Below, piece by piece: positions 52,656-62,063 of a stretch of DNA of 64,000 nt. The translations under genes and the position numbers were made by a program. Under the pieces are notes generated by a model, which was given only the letters and a program-made list of their open reading frames with translations, searched no databases and was not told where the DNA came from. The DNA is from Allosediminivita pacifica (GTDB lineage Bacteria > Pseudomonadota > Alphaproteobacteria > Rhodobacterales > Rhodobacteraceae), in NCBI RefSeq assembly GCF_003054175.1, contig NZ_QBKN01000011.1, positions 62,001 to 126,000 of the forward strand, written 5' to 3'. Within the stretch, counting starts at the first letter, position 1, and each line of letters begins with the position of its first letter.

Positions 52656-52883
52656 TCAGCCCAGCCAGAAATGTCGGCGCGCCTCGGCTTGCGCGGCGTG
52701 CCGGTCCACTCCGATGTCGAACAGCAGCCGTTCGTCGAGCTGCGCGAGCGCGCGGCGAGAACGGCGGCGTTCGGACCAGCGGGTCAGGGCGGCCGCAGCT
52801 CGCAGCGTCATCCCGGCCAGCGGGGACAGCGAGGGCGCGGCCGACAGGTCTGCGAGTGCGATGCGTGTTGCGGTCTGTGCCAT
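52656..52883 (-). CDS. DUF1127 (YjiS-type) small basic protein
   Basis: A 75-residue protein. The C-terminal ALTRWSERRRSRRALAQLDE, LLFDIGVDR and a final HFWLG are the DUF1127 signature. Small DUF1127 proteins in alphaproteobacteria act in RNA binding and phosphate or carbon metabolism; whether this one does is unknown. It is divergent from a MocR-type regulator with a 96-base shared region. GGAAGGACC precedes the ATG. Confidence 0.88.
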   Translation of the reverse strand: MAQTATRIALADLSAAPSLSPLAGMTLRAAAALTRWSERRRSRRALAQLDERLLFDIGVDRHAAQAEARRHFWLG

Positions 52884-52904
52884 TTCCGTGGTCCTTCCAA
52901 TTTG

Positions 52905-52955
52905 TATTGACACAATGTTTATTTGTCTCGTACTAGTCTGATACAATGTGTCACT
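52905..52955. promoter_or_regulatory. Shared divergent control region of DUF1127 and MocR genes
   Basis: TTGACACAATG at 52907-52917 and ACAATGTGTCA at 52943-52953 are near-inverted copies of each other with one mismatch, spaced about 36 bases apart. TTGACA is also a perfect -35 element. Placement between a MocR regulator and its divergent neighbour suggests an operator pair. Confidence 0.5.
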
Positions 52956-52979
52956 CAAAAGGTCGATCTAAATTTTGTA

Positions 52980-54386
52980 ATGGGTACAATTTCGGAGATT
53001 TATGAATCGGCTTCCGCCGATGGGCCCAAATACCGCGCCGTCGCCGACGCGATCCGCGGCGCCATCGGGGCGGGGACCCTTCAGCCCGGGGACAAGCTTC
53101 CGCCGGTGCGCGAACTTGCCTGGCAGCTGTCCATCACACCGGGAACCGTGGCGCGCGCCTACACCTGTCTGACCGACGACGGTATCGCCACGGCTTCGGT
53201 CGGGCGGGGCACCTTCGTTGCCGACCCCGAGGCAAACCGGCACGCGGCGCGCGACCGGCACTTCGCCCATGACAACACCGCCGAGGAAAGCGACCTGGTG
53301 AACCTCTTCTCGCCACGGTTGCCGGACATGGGGCAGGTTGCCCTGATCCACGACGCCTTCGCCCAGCTCTCGGAGCGACCGGCGCTCGACCTGCTCAACT
53401 ATCCCACGCGTACCGGCTATGCCCCGGCGCGTCGGGCGGCGCTGCGTTGGCTTGCCGACAGCGATCTGGGCGAGGTCCGCGAAAAGCACGTCGTGCTGAC
53501 GCACGGCGGCCAGTCGGGCGTCTCGCTGGTCATGCAGGCAGTGCTCAAGGGGCGCTGGCCCGTCATCCTGGTCGAGGAGCTGAGCTACCCGGGCTTCCGC
53601 CGCGCGGCCGAGCTTTTGCGAGCCGATGTCGTCGCCGTGCCCATGGACGAACACGGCATCATCCCGCAGGCGCTGGACGAGGCTGCGTCCCGTCACGAGG
53701 CACAATTGCTTTGTACCTCTCCCGAGGTGCACAATCCCACCGGCATCGTCACGCCGCCCGAGCGCCGCGAGGAGATCGCCGAGGTCGCCCGCCTGCGCGG
53801 ATTCCACGTGCTCGAGGACGACTGCTACCGGCTGAGCCGCGCCAGCGGCCCCAGCTACCGCAAGCTTCTGCCGGGGCAGGGTTGGCACCTCTCGTCCGTG
53901 TCCAAGACCCTCAGCCCCGCGCTCCGCGTCGGCTTTGCCGTGGCGCCCGACGGGCTCGAAGGCCGGCTCCGCCGCGCGGCCGAGCACGGCTATTTCGGCC
54001 TTGCCCGCCCACTCACCGACCTGACCGAGGATCTTCTCACAAGGGACGAGACCTACCGCGTCCTCGATGGCGTGCGGAAGGAATACCAGCGCTACGTCCG
54101 CGCCGCGGTCGAGATCCTCGACTGCTCCGATCTCGTCTGGCACGAGGACATTCCCTTCCTGTGGCTGCCGCTGCCGCGTGGTTGGCGGGCCGGAGCCTTC
54201 GTGCGCGCGGCCGAGGCGCATGGCGTGCAGTTGCGCAGCGCCGACGATTTTGCCCTGCGCGACGGCTTCGCCCCCCATGCAGTGCGCCTTGCCATCAACG
54301 CGCAGGTTTCGCTCAAGAGCTTCGAGGCAGCCATGTGGCGCCTGCGCCGCCTGCTCGAGGACCTGCCCGACCAGATCGAGGTCTGA
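52980..54386 (+). CDS. MocR/PdxR-type PLP-dependent transcriptional regulator
   Basis: A 468-residue fusion: a GntR winged HTH (about 15-80; YRAVADAIRGAIGAGTLQPG, LPPVRELAWQLSITPGTVAR) and an aminotransferase fold-type I domain (about 110-460), where CTSPEVHNPTGIVTPPERRE, LEDDCYRLSR and SSVSKTLSPALRVGFAV hold the PLP-binding residues including the lysine. Such regulators sense PLP or an amino acid derivative and often control a divergent gene. The ATG 52980 opens the HTH domain. Confidence 0.9.
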   Translation: MGTISEIYESASADGPKYRAVADAIRGAIGAGTLQPGDKLPPVRELAWQLSITPGTVARAYTCLTDDGIATASVGRGTFVADPEANRHAARDRHFAHDNTAEESDLVNLFSPRLPDMGQVALIHDAFAQLSERPALDLLNYPTRTGYAPARRAALRWLADSDLGEVREKHVVLTHGGQSGVSLVMQAVLKGRWPVILVEELSYPGFRRAAELLRADVVAVPMDEHGIIPQALDEAASRHEAQLLCTSPEVHNPTGIVTPPERREEIAEVARLRGFHVLEDDCYRLSRASGPSYRKLLPGQGWHLSSVSKTLSPALRVGFAVAPDGLEGRLRRAAEHGYFGLARPLTDLTEDLLTRDETYRVLDGVRKEYQRYVRAAVEILDCSDLVWHEDIPFLWLPLPRGWRAGAFVRAAEAHGVQLRSADDFALRDGFAPHAVRLAINAQVSLKSFEAAMWRLRRLLEDLPDQIEV

Positions 54387-54562
54387 ATGTGGGGTATATA
54401 AATACCATAATTACAAGTCATTGATATCGTGCCATAATTTGCCGTAGGTCGCGCTTGACCGCGTGGCTGGCACCTGTATAAGGCCGCAATCGGATTACGG
54501 GCCGGGCGCTGCTGCGCACGGCCCTTCTCACTCGAACGGGTCAACACGAACAGGACCGGATC
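54387..54562 (+). promoter_or_regulatory. Leader and promoter of rplM-rpsI
   Basis: TTGACC at 54455-54460 and TATAAG at 54477-54482 are 16 bases apart, a good sigma-70 promoter for the ribosomal operon. Just after the regulator stop, GGTAT-ATAA-ATACC (around 54396-54409) forms a small AT-rich inverted repeat. No gene lies in this stretch. Confidence 0.6.
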
Positions 54563-55027
54563 ATGAAAACATTTTCTGCACGTCCGGCGGATATCGAGAA
54601 GAGCTGGGTCGTCATCGACGCTGAAGGCGTCGTGCTCGGCCGGCTCGCATCGATCGTCGCCATGAGGCTGCGCGGCAAGCACAAGCCCAGCTTCACGCCC
54701 CATATGGACATGGGCGACAACGTCATCATCATCAACGCCGACAAGGTTCAGCTGACGGGCAAGAAGCGTCACGAGAACTTCTACTGGCACACCGGCTATC
54801 CCGGCGGGATCAAGGAACGCACCAAGGAGCAGATCCTCGAGGGTCCGTATCCGGAGCGCGTGGTTTTCCAAGCCGTCAAGCGGATGCTCCCCGGCAACCG
54901 CCTGTCGCGCAAGCAGCTGACCAACCTGCGCATCTACGCGGGCAGCGAGCATCCCCACGAGGCTCAGAGCCCCGAAGTCGTGGATGTGAAGTCCAGGAAC
55001 TCCAAGAACACCCGGGTGGCGAAATAA
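54563..55027 (+). CDS. rplM: 50S ribosomal protein L13
   Basis: A 154-residue L13: [42 protein letters not shown] (in parts), [16 protein letters not shown] and [20 protein letters not shown]. It binds 23S rRNA early in assembly. The stop TAA shares its last base with the rpsI ATG. L13 followed by S9 is the standard operon. Confidence 0.97.
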   Translation: MKTFSARPADIEKSWVVIDAEGVVLGRLASIVAMRLRGKHKPSFTPHMDMGDNVIIINADKVQLTGKKRHENFYWHTGYPGGIKERTKEQILEGPYPERVVFQAVKRMLPGNRLSRKQLTNLRIYAGSEHPHEAQSPEVVDVKSRNSKNTRVAK

Positions 55028-55512
55028 TGGCCGATCAGATCAATTCGCTGGAAGAGCTGGGCGAAGTCGCGGGCGATGCCGTCGCGATGGAAGCCGAAAC
55101 CCCCCGTGAACCCGTCCGTGACGAGTTCGGCCGTTCCTACGCGACCGGCAAGCGGAAGGACGCCACCGCGCGCGTCTGGATCAAGCCGGGCTCCGGCAAG
55201 GTCACCGTCAACGGCAAGGAGATGGACAAGTACTTTGCCCGTCCCGTGCTGCAGATGATCCTGCGCCAGCCCTTCACCATCGCCGGTGTCGAGGGCGAGT
55301 TCGACGTCTACGCGACCGTCAAGGGCGGTGGCCTCTCCGGCCAGGCCGGCGCGGTCAAGCACGGCGTCTCCAAGGCACTGCAGCTTTATGATCCCTCGCT
55401 GCGTCCCGCGCTGAAGGCGGCAGGCTTCCTGACCCGCGACAGCCGCGTCGTCGAGCGCAAGAAGTACGGCCGCGCGAAAGCCCGCCGCAGCTTCCAGTTC
55501 TCGAAGCGTTAA
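55027..55512 (+). CDS. rpsI: 30S ribosomal protein S9
   Basis: A 161-residue S9 with an N-terminal extension of about 30 acidic residues, usual for alphaproteobacteria. The core has [32 protein letters not shown] and the basic C-terminal tail [20 protein letters not shown] followed by R, which reaches the P-site tRNA. The terminator 22 bases downstream ends the operon. Confidence 0.97.
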   Translation: MADQINSLEELGEVAGDAVAMEAETPREPVRDEFGRSYATGKRKDATARVWIKPGSGKVTVNGKEMDKYFARPVLQMILRQPFTIAGVEGEFDVYATVKGGGLSGQAGAVKHGVSKALQLYDPSLRPALKAAGFLTRDSRVVERKKYGRAKARRSFQFSKR

Positions 55513-55534
55513 TCGCACGCGACAAAGTTTCGGA

Positions 55535-55563
55535 AAGGCCCGCTGGTTTCGGCGGGCCTTTTT
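55535..55563 (+). terminator. Intrinsic terminator after rpsI
   Basis: AAGGCCCGC at 55535-55543 pairs with GCGGGCCTT at 55552-55560 over an 8-base loop and ends in a T-run to 55563. Confidence 0.88.
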
Positions 55564-55685
55564 GTGTGTCCGGGGCCCTGGTCGCGGTGCCGGGCATGAC
55601 AGTTATGTGACGGAAGACTCTTGCCGGGCGGGAATACGCGCCGATATGAGTTGAATGTCATCTAACCGTCACAGAGTGCGCCGCC

Positions 55686-56582
55686 ATGCCTGAACTGGCC
55701 ACAGAAGCGCTTCATGCCTTTGCCTACGCGCTCCGCCGTGGATTCCCTTTCGAATCCTGGGGCGATGTCCTTGATCGCGTCAGGCGCGAAGCTGCCGCGG
55801 GGTTCCGTGGCAATCCCGCTGTCACGCGGATGAAGAAGCAGGGCAGCGCCAACCTGGGCCTCTACCTGCTCCGCTTCGGTGACGATCAGGTCCTGCAAAA
55901 GCGTGTGGTCTCGGTGGACGAATTCCGGATCGCCCGCAGCCTGCAGCAGGCGCATGCAGGCCTGTCGCTGGCGCAGATCGTCTCGGTCGCCCGGCGTGGC
56001 GCCGTCTTCCACATTTTCCAGGAGTACGTCCCCCACAAGGCGGATAAGCTCTCCGCGGTCGAGATGGCGCAGCTCGCCTACGACTTCTCGAGCGAAACGC
56101 AAGCTCCGCTGGAGCAGGTGGCCCCCTCGCATATGGGCATCTATCGCCCACTCCTGAAGCCGCGTTACGTGCAGAGGATCGCAAAACTGACCGGGGACAC
56201 TCCGTCCTCCGTCCGGCACGGGCTTGGAACCATGATCGACCGTCCCGCCGCGATCCAGCACAACGACCAGCATCCGAGCAACCTGCGCAGGCGTGACGAT
56301 GGGCGCACGGTCTTTGTCGACATGGGTTCGGTCGGCTGGAACCTCCCCGGCGCGGGCCTTCGCGGCTTTGCGGCCGACGGGCTGGCAGGCGCCGACCGCA
56401 CGGCATTCGACGAGGCGACGGGCCATTTTGCCGGGCTCACCGGCATCGACGCCCGGGAAATCCGTCAGGCGGTCCTGCTGGCCGCGGCGGCGCGGCAACT
56501 TCGGCGCGCCCGGCGTCACCACGACCGTGATCGCGAAGAAAAGGCCATGCGCATCGCCGCCGAGGTGCTTTCGCTCGACTAG
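55686..56582 (+). CDS. Kinase-fold (APH/choline-kinase-like) protein
   Basis: A 298-residue soluble protein. HNDQHPSN at residues 192-199 matches the HxDxxxxN catalytic loop of aminoglycoside/choline kinase-like enzymes, and VFVDMGSVG at 209-217 matches their metal-binding DFG equivalent (Asp212). LQKRVV with Lys72 may be the ATP lysine, and HIFQEYVPHKAD the hinge. It therefore likely phosphorylates a small molecule or sugar. The following gene is a glycosyltransferase-like gene on the same strand 81 bases away. I do not recognise the specific family. Confidence 0.65.
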   Translation: MPELATEALHAFAYALRRGFPFESWGDVLDRVRREAAAGFRGNPAVTRMKKQGSANLGLYLLRFGDDQVLQKRVVSVDEFRIARSLQQAHAGLSLAQIVSVARRGAVFHIFQEYVPHKADKLSAVEMAQLAYDFSSETQAPLEQVAPSHMGIYRPLLKPRYVQRIAKLTGDTPSSVRHGLGTMIDRPAAIQHNDQHPSNLRRRDDGRTVFVDMGSVGWNLPGAGLRGFAADGLAGADRTAFDEATGHFAGLTGIDAREIRQAVLLAAAARQLRRARRHHDRDREEKAMRIAAEVLSLD

Positions 56583-56663
56583 GCCAGCCGATCACGGGGG
56601 CAACGCCTTGGCGCCGCGGCGCTTTTGTGGTTCCTGTGCCGGGCAGCAGCGAAAGGATGGCCC

Positions 56664-57521
56664 ATGGGCGTGCTCTCCCGCCTCGACGATGTCCGCTTCG
56701 GCAAGACGGACTGGCAGATGCGTCTCAAGGCGCGGCTCTGGCAACGGCGCAGGCCCACCTCGACCCCGTCGGACGAGGTCAAGGTGCTCTTCGCGATCCC
56801 GCTCGTTTCGCGCCGCCGGGCCGAAAGCTGGGACACCGTGGAAGCCAATCTTGCCGACACGCTCGCCTCCTTCCAGCGCCAGACCGACCCCAACTGGCAA
56901 GTGGTCATCTGCGGCCAGGACACCCCGACACTGCCCGACGATTCCCGCGTCCGTTTTGTCGAGGCCAAGATCTCGGACAAGTTCTACGACAAGGGCGACA
57001 AGCGACGCCGGCTGGTGGCCGAGATCGCGCAGGGCTTCCGCGGGGATGCCTACTACATGCAGTACGATGCCGACGACATCCTGCACCCCGACTTCGTGGC
57101 TTACGTCAGGACGGACAACAACGGACGGGGCTACGTGGTCGACAAGGGCTACTTCGTCAGCCTCTCGGCGTCGGGCATGGCACCGCTCGACCGTTTCAAC
57201 CGCCACTGCGGATCGTCCAGCGCGGTCTACGTCGATTTCCGCGAAAGCCGGGCGCACGAGGCGCTGCTGGTCCAGCACCGCTCGCACATCAAGATCGCCG
57301 AGATCAGCGCGCTTTACGGGCAGCCGCTCGAACCGGTGCCGTTCCGTGCGGTGCTCTACATGACTGGCCACGGCCAGAACATGGTCAAGCGCCGGGGCAA
57401 GCTCGACGAAAGGACCGAGAAGTTCCTGCGACGTCAGCTTGCGCCCGAGGAGGCCGCCAGCGTCTGCGCCACCTTCGGGGTGCCCGAACTGGCAGTCAGC
57501 CTCACTCGTCCGGAGGAATAA
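56664..57521 (+). CDS. GT-A-fold glycosyltransferase-like protein
   Basis: A 285-residue protein. EVKVLFAIPLVSRRRAESWD opens a Rossmann-like half, LASFQRQTDPNWQVVICGQD resembles family 2-type glycosyltransferases, and QYDADDILHPDFV at residues 133-145 holds the DxD sugar-nucleotide motif. The later part contains GYFVSLSASGMAPLDRFNRH. Resembles putative rhamnosyltransferase-type proteins of roseobacters; the acceptor is unknown. AAAGGA precedes the ATG at 56664. The 3' end overlaps the convergent TetR gene by 20 bases. Confidence 0.75.
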   Translation: MGVLSRLDDVRFGKTDWQMRLKARLWQRRRPTSTPSDEVKVLFAIPLVSRRRAESWDTVEANLADTLASFQRQTDPNWQVVICGQDTPTLPDDSRVRFVEAKISDKFYDKGDKRRRLVAEIAQGFRGDAYYMQYDADDILHPDFVAYVRTDNNGRGYVVDKGYFVSLSASGMAPLDRFNRHCGSSSAVYVDFRESRAHEALLVQHRSHIKIAEISALYGQPLEPVPFRAVLYMTGHGQNMVKRRGKLDERTEKFLRRQLAPEEAASVCATFGVPELAVSLTRPEE

Positions 57522-58119
57522 GCCCCAGCCCCCGCAGGTAGACGCCGATCCCCGTCTCGAGAAGATCCTCGGGCGGGAAGGGCGCGCGCGTGCCGGGCGA
57601 GTTGCGCGCGAAAAGCTCCACGACGCCGTGGCTCAGTGCCCAGATGTGACTGGAAAACATCTGCGGCGGCGGGCGCTTTTCGGGCGGGATATGCTGCGAC
57701 AGGTCCGTCGCGGCCTGTTCCAGCACACCACGTGCCCGCGCGGATACGGCGGCAAGCTCGGGCGAATGGTTCACGCTGATGCCGCTTTCGAACATCGCGA
57801 TGTAATGCCCGGGGTACTTGCGCGCGAAGGCAAGATAGGCGCGTCCCGTCGCCTCGAACGCCGCCAGCGCCGAGGGCTGCCCGCTGTCGTAGGCGTATTT
57901 CATCACGTCGGCGAAGATCTCGTAGCCCTGCCGCGCCGCCTCGGCGATCAGGTCCTCGCGCCCCGAGAAGTGCCGGTAGACGGCGGCGGGTGTCACGCCG
58001 GCCTGCTTGGCCGCCTCGGACAGCGTGAAACCGGTCGGGCCCTTTTCCTCGATCAGGCTCAGCGCCGCCTCGACCAGCGCCTGCCGCAGGTTGCCGTGGT
58101 GATATCCGCGTTTAGGCAT
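57502..58119 (-). CDS. TetR-family transcriptional regulator
   Basis: A 205-residue regulator. The HTH domain near residues 8-55 reads [40 protein letters not shown] and F. The C-terminal ligand domain (TetR_C_33-like) contains [20 protein letters not shown]. Ligand unknown. Its ATG overlaps the end of ppk2 by 8 bases, so it may be read from the ppk2 transcript and could control that operon. Confidence 0.88.
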   Translation of the reverse strand: MPKRGYHHGNLRQALVEAALSLIEEKGPTGFTLSEAAKQAGVTPAAVYRHFSGREDLIAEAARQGYEIFADVMKYAYDSGQPSALAAFEATGRAYLAFARKYPGHYIAMFESGISVNHSPELAAVSARARGVLEQAATDLSQHIPPEKRPPPQMFSSHIWALSHGVVELFARNSPGTRAPFPPEDLLETGIGVYLRGLGLIPPDE

Positions 58120-58981
58120 ACCAGATCCCGGGGCCGCCGCAGATCGCCGGGTCGGGATGCCCGACCACGTCGCGGTCCTTGCGGTCGTAGCGCAGGTGGT
58201 GAAGCACATGCCGGATCGCCGCCAGCCGCGCGCGCTTCTTGTCGTCGGCACGGATCACCGTCCAGGGCGCGGCGATGCTGTGGGTGCGCTCCAGCGTCTC
58301 CGAGATCGCGGCGGAATAGTCGTCCCAGCGGCTTAGCCCGTCGACATCCACCTGGCTCAGTTTCCACTGCTTCAGGGGGTCTGTTTCGCGTTTCATGAAC
58401 CGTCGAAGTTGTTCGGCCCGGCTGATGTTGAGCCAGAACTTGAAGAGGTGGATGCCGTCGTTGACGAGCATGTTCTCGAAATCCGGCACCTGGGTGAAAA
58501 ACAGCGCCCGCTCGGCAGGCGTGCAGAAGCCGAATATATGTTCGACAACGGCTCGGTTGTACCAGGAGCGGTCGTAGAAGACGATTTCGCCCGGCGCGGG
58601 CAGGTGCAGGGCGTAGCGCTGGAAATACCACTGGCCGCGTTCGGTCTCGGTCGGGGCGGGCAGGGCGACAACGCGGGCGTTGCGTGGGTTCAGGTGCATC
58701 CGGAAACGCTGGATCGTTCCGCCCTTGCCGGCGGCATCGCGTCCCTCGAACAGGCAGACCACCCGCGTGCCCGTGGCCCGCGCCCAGGCCTGCATCTTCA
58801 CCAGCTCGATCTGCAGGGCTTCCATCTCGCGGTCGTAGACCTTGCGCGGCATGGTCTCGATGTAGGGATAGCCCGGGTCGAGGATGTCGCCACGCCGCGA
58901 GCGCGCAATGGTCGCCCGCAGGCTGGCGGGGGCCTCTCGCTGGACATAGCGGCTGATCGCGCCGTCGAAGGGCAATGTCAT
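58112..58981 (-). CDS. ppk2: Polyphosphate kinase 2
   Basis: A 289-residue PPK2. Walker A is [16 protein letters not shown] near residue 80, the lid and Walker B region is [20 protein letters not shown], and [20 protein letters not shown] carries the conserved Arg residues. It transfers phosphate between polyphosphate and nucleoside diphosphates. The N-terminal 70 residues match single-domain class I PPK2. The TetR gene follows in overlap. Confidence 0.93.
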   Translation of the reverse strand: MTLPFDGAISRYVQREAPASLRATIARSRRGDILDPGYPYIETMPRKVYDREMEALQIELVKMQAWARATGTRVVCLFEGRDAAGKGGTIQRFRMHLNPRNARVVALPAPTETERGQWYFQRYALHLPAPGEIVFYDRSWYNRAVVEHIFGFCTPAERALFFTQVPDFENMLVNDGIHLFKFWLNISRAEQLRRFMKRETDPLKQWKLSQVDVDGLSRWDDYSAAISETLERTHSIAAPWTVIRADDKKRARLAAIRHVLHHLRYDRKDRDVVGHPDPAICGGPGIWYA

Positions 58982-59027
58982 GACGCTCTCTTGTGCAGTG
59001 CCGGACGACTATGAAGCGCCGCTGCGG

Positions 59028-60005
59028 TCAACGCAAACCTGCCCGCCGGGCCGCGCGGTGCACTGCTTCGACCACCGCGCCCTCGCGCGCGTGATGCGGC
59101 ATGTGGCCGACGCCGGGCAGCACCGTCAGCTCGGCATCGGGCAGAACCTCGACGGCCGCGGCAGAGTGGATTTCCAGTCCGACGGTCGTGTCCGCGTCAC
59201 CGTGAATCAGCTCGACGGGAATTTGCAGATCCTCGTAACGCTTTGACATTTCGACGAGATGCGGCCGAAGCCCGTTGACCTGTCGGGCATTGGCGCGCAG
59301 CGTCTCGCGTCGAAGAGTCAGACCCGGTCCCACATGTTCGAGGTAGCCCTCGGGCACCGACTGCGGCGCGAAGATCCCGGCCAGCACATCCTCGGTATTC
59401 ATCGGATCCACGAAGGCGGTGGCGAATGGAGGCACCGCGGCGCCCCCCAGCGACGAGCCGAGGACCTTGTACTGTGCCCCGAGGCTTCCGGGCCAGGGCA
59501 TGATCGCCCCCGAAACGCTGACGAGCGCCGCGGCCTCGTGATCCAGCCCCCAGGCCATGGCGACCGAGCCTCCATAGGAATGCCCCAGCACCACAGGCGA
59601 CTCGACACCCAGCTGCCCGGCAGCTGCCGCCAGAAGATCCGCTTGCACCTGCGGGCTTTCGGCGCGGCTGTTGAAGGCACCGGTGTAGCGCGCGCCGGCG
59701 CGACCGGTGTAGCCCAGCCCCGGCCGATCGAAGGCGGTGACGCGGTAGTCCTCCGCCAGCCGCTCCATGAGCGAGAAGGTGAAATCCCGTAGGTTGCCGC
59801 CCGCGCCGTGGATCAGCACCAGATCCGGCCCACGGCCCGCCTGCACGAAATGCACGGGTGTCCCATCGACCTCCACGAACTGCCCGACGGGCGGCCAGCG
59901 ACGCTCGGCCTCCGCCTCAGCGCGGCTCGCACGCTGGTCGATCAGCGCGCCGCAGCCGGCCAACACGATCAGGGCGGAAAACGCGATCCAGAGCTTGAAG
60001 GTCAT
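59028..60005 (-). CDS. Alpha/beta-hydrolase lipoprotein
   Basis: A 325-residue protein with a lipoprotein signal (LIVLAGCGAL). The hydrolase core has LVLIHGAGGNLRDFTFS with the oxyanion HG, TAFDRPGLGYTGR, the nucleophile VLGHSYGGSVAMAW and the late VGHMPHH His. It is an envelope-anchored esterase or lipase of unknown substrate. It follows metA by 10 bases on the same strand but has no evident link to methionine synthesis. Confidence 0.86.
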   Translation of the reverse strand: MTFKLWIAFSALIVLAGCGALIDQRASRAEAEAERRWPPVGQFVEVDGTPVHFVQAGRGPDLVLIHGAGGNLRDFTFSLMERLAEDYRVTAFDRPGLGYTGRAGARYTGAFNSRAESPQVQADLLAAAAGQLGVESPVVLGHSYGGSVAMAWGLDHEAAALVSVSGAIMPWPGSLGAQYKVLGSSLGGAAVPPFATAFVDPMNTEDVLAGIFAPQSVPEGYLEHVGPGLTLRRETLRANARQVNGLRPHLVEMSKRYEDLQIPVELIHGDADTTVGLEIHSAAAVEVLPDAELTVLPGVGHMPHHAREGAVVEAVHRAARRAGLR

Positions 60006-60015
60006 TGCGCCCCGC

Positions 60016-60960
60016 TCAGCCAGCCATCGCGGTGGCGAAGGGCGATCCGATCATGCCCATCTCGTAGGGGGTCGTCTGGTAGATCCGGTTGATCCAGTTG
60101 CCGTAAAGCAGGTGCGCATGGCTCCGCCAGCGGTTGGTCGGCGTACGCGTGGGATCGTCGCCGGGATAGTAGTTCGCGGGGATGTTGATCGGCTTCCCCT
60201 CGGCCACATCGCGATCGTACTCTTCCTTCAGCGTCCCGCTGTCGTATTCGAGGTGGTTGAAGATGTAGAGCGCCCGGTGATCTGGGTCCTCGACAAGGCA
60301 GGGACCCGTCGTGTCGCTGTCGATCAGGATCGGAAGGCCCGCGCCAAGGATCTCCTCGCGCTTCAATTCGGTCCAGCGCGACACCGGGATCACCATGTCG
60401 TCGGCAAAACCGTTCAGGTAGGGCGAGCTCGGCTGCATGTTGCGGTGCCGCACGCAGCCAAAGGCCTTTTCCTCCAGCAGGTACTTCTGCACCCCGTGGA
60501 AGTGGTTGATCATCGCCATGCCGCCCCAGCAGACGCCGAAGGTCGAATGCACGTTGGTCTGCGTCCAGTCGAAGACCTGCCGCAGCTCGTCCCAATAGGT
60601 CACATCGTCAAAGGGCAGATGCTCGATCGGCGCGCCGGTCACGATCAGACCGTCGAACTTCTCGCCCGAGGCCGCGACCTCGGCGAAGGGCCGGTAAAAG
60701 GCTTCCATGTGCTCGGCGGCGGTGTTGCGCGTCTGATGCTCGGTCATCCGGATCAGCGAGAACTCGATCTGCAAGGGCGTCGCCCCGATCAGGCGCGCGA
60801 ACTGCGTCTCGGTCTGGATCTTCTTGGGCATCAGGTTCAGCAACCCGATCCGGAGGGGCCGGATGTCCTGGCGGGCGGCCGCGTCCTCGGACATCACCAT
60901 CACGCCTTCACGGTTGAGAATGGAGTAGGCGGGCAGATCCGAAGGAAGCTTGATCGGCAT
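60016..60960 (-). CDS. metAA: Homoserine O-acetyltransferase (MetA type)
   Basis: A 314-residue MetA-family enzyme: [20 protein letters not shown], nucleophile Cys144 in [10 protein letters not shown], and a C-terminal [16 protein letters not shown] with the triad Glu/His region. In E. coli MetA the residue 111 controls acyl donor choice (Gly succinyl, Glu acetyl); here IEHLPF puts Glu113 at that position, so acetyl-CoA is the probable donor. It makes O-acetylhomoserine in methionine synthesis. No SAM riboswitch could be recognised upstream. Confidence 0.9.
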   Translation of the reverse strand: MPIKLPSDLPAYSILNREGVMVMSEDAAARQDIRPLRIGLLNLMPKKIQTETQFARLIGATPLQIEFSLIRMTEHQTRNTAAEHMEAFYRPFAEVAASGEKFDGLIVTGAPIEHLPFDDVTYWDELRQVFDWTQTNVHSTFGVCWGGMAMINHFHGVQKYLLEEKAFGCVRHRNMQPSSPYLNGFADDMVIPVSRWTELKREEILGAGLPILIDSDTTGPCLVEDPDHRALYIFNHLEYDSGTLKEEYDRDVAEGKPINIPANYYPGDDPTRTPTNRWRSHAHLLYGNWINRIYQTTPYEMGMIGSPFATAMAG

Positions 60961-61058
60961 GAGTACTCTCTCGTTCCGGAAACGACAGATAGGGCAGGGC
61001 ACCGGCTATCTCAAGCTGGCGGCCCGGGGCGCTTCATCTGTCGGACGTCAGGCTTGGT

Positions 61059-61919
61059 TTAGCCTTCCGGAAGGGCATTCGCAACGAGATCGATGAAATC
61101 CTGCGCACTTCGCAGATTGGCCATGTCCGAGGCATCCACCGTGACACCCCAGTTCTGTGCCATCTTCTCGTAAAGCGGCTGACGGTGCGCCAGCGCCTTG
61201 GCATAGGTCCAGCGGATGAAGGCATCGGGATCGACCTTGTCGGGCGCGCTGCCGGTCTCCTGCAAGTAGGCCTCCCAGCAATCCTCGAGGAAATCGGGCC
61301 GGTAGGCCATCGGCTTGGGCGCCCGGTCGAAACGGCGGATCAGCTCGGCGGTATGCGCCTCGGTCCCACGGATCCAGACCATCAGGGCGGCGCCGGACAG
61401 CGTGGACAGGATCGGGTCCTCGGGGTCCTCGGGGTCCACCCACTCGCAGATCGACCCGCCGGTATCGCAGACGAAATGCGGATAGTCGTAAAGCGTCTCG
61501 CCCCGGTCGATGAACCAGGGCGTGTCCAGAAGCGCCTCGCGCTCGGCGCGTTCGAACTGGGCCTGCCGCGCGCGGTAGGTGTCGATGGGCAACCCGCCCT
61601 TGTCCTTGTCCCCGGGCTTGCCGAGGTAGGCCGAGACGGGCGCGAGGTTGTGAAAGCTCAGGTTCGTGCCGATGAAGATCGAATCCGACCGCAGCATCTC
61701 GCGCAGGAAGGGTACCTTCATCGCCTCGCGCTTGGCGTTGTCGGCGATGTATTCGCCCATGTAGCGGGTGCCGATGCGGTAATCGACCGAGTAATGGAAC
61801 CAGTCCCCACTGCCGCGCAGCAGGTTGGAGACATGGGTCTTTCCAAGCCCGGACATCGCAAAGAGAACGACTTTCTTGCGCGGCGCGTCACGCCATTCCT
61901 TCGCGGTCTGATAGATCAT
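61059..61919 (-). CDS. P-loop ATPase of unknown function
   Basis: A 286-residue soluble protein with a P-loop KKVVLFAMSGLGKTHVSNLL near residue 20 and acidic, aromatic later sections (DTPWFIDRGETLYDYPHFVC, IRWTYAKALAHRQPLYEKMA). It resembles a kinase-like small-molecule NTPase. No family name comes to mind. It lies 98 bases upstream of metA in the same direction, and a GTG at 61934 offers an alternative start. Function unknown. Confidence 0.65.
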   Translation of the reverse strand: MIYQTAKEWRDAPRKKVVLFAMSGLGKTHVSNLLRGSGDWFHYSVDYRIGTRYMGEYIADNAKREAMKVPFLREMLRSDSIFIGTNLSFHNLAPVSAYLGKPGDKDKGGLPIDTYRARQAQFERAEREALLDTPWFIDRGETLYDYPHFVCDTGGSICEWVDPEDPEDPILSTLSGAALMVWIRGTEAHTAELIRRFDRAPKPMAYRPDFLEDCWEAYLQETGSAPDKVDPDAFIRWTYAKALAHRQPLYEKMAQNWGVTVDASDMANLRSAQDFIDLVANALPEG

Positions 61920-62001
61920 CGGGCAACCTTCCACAGAACTTCACCGGCCTGCCTTACGCGGGGCGGTCCGGGGCGTCAAACCGGCGCCTCGCTCCAGGTG
62001 C

Positions 62002-62042
62002 AAAAAGCGAAGGCGCCGCGGCTTTCCAGCCGCGACGCCTTG
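62002..62042 (-). terminator. Intrinsic terminator after the FadL-type porin gene
   Basis: On the minus strand AAGGCGTCGCGGCT pairs with AGCCGCGGCGCCTT over a GGAA loop (one mismatch), followed by CGCTTTTT. It begins about 20 bases after the porin stop at 62064. Confidence 0.75.
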
Positions 62043-62063
62043 CAAAGGGCGGATCGATCGTGA

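Noticed and set aside
60961-61058. SAM-II or SAM/SAH riboswitch upstream of metA
   Set aside because: The region lacks the conserved pseudoknot sequence elements I know for these classes; only a weak GC stem is seen.
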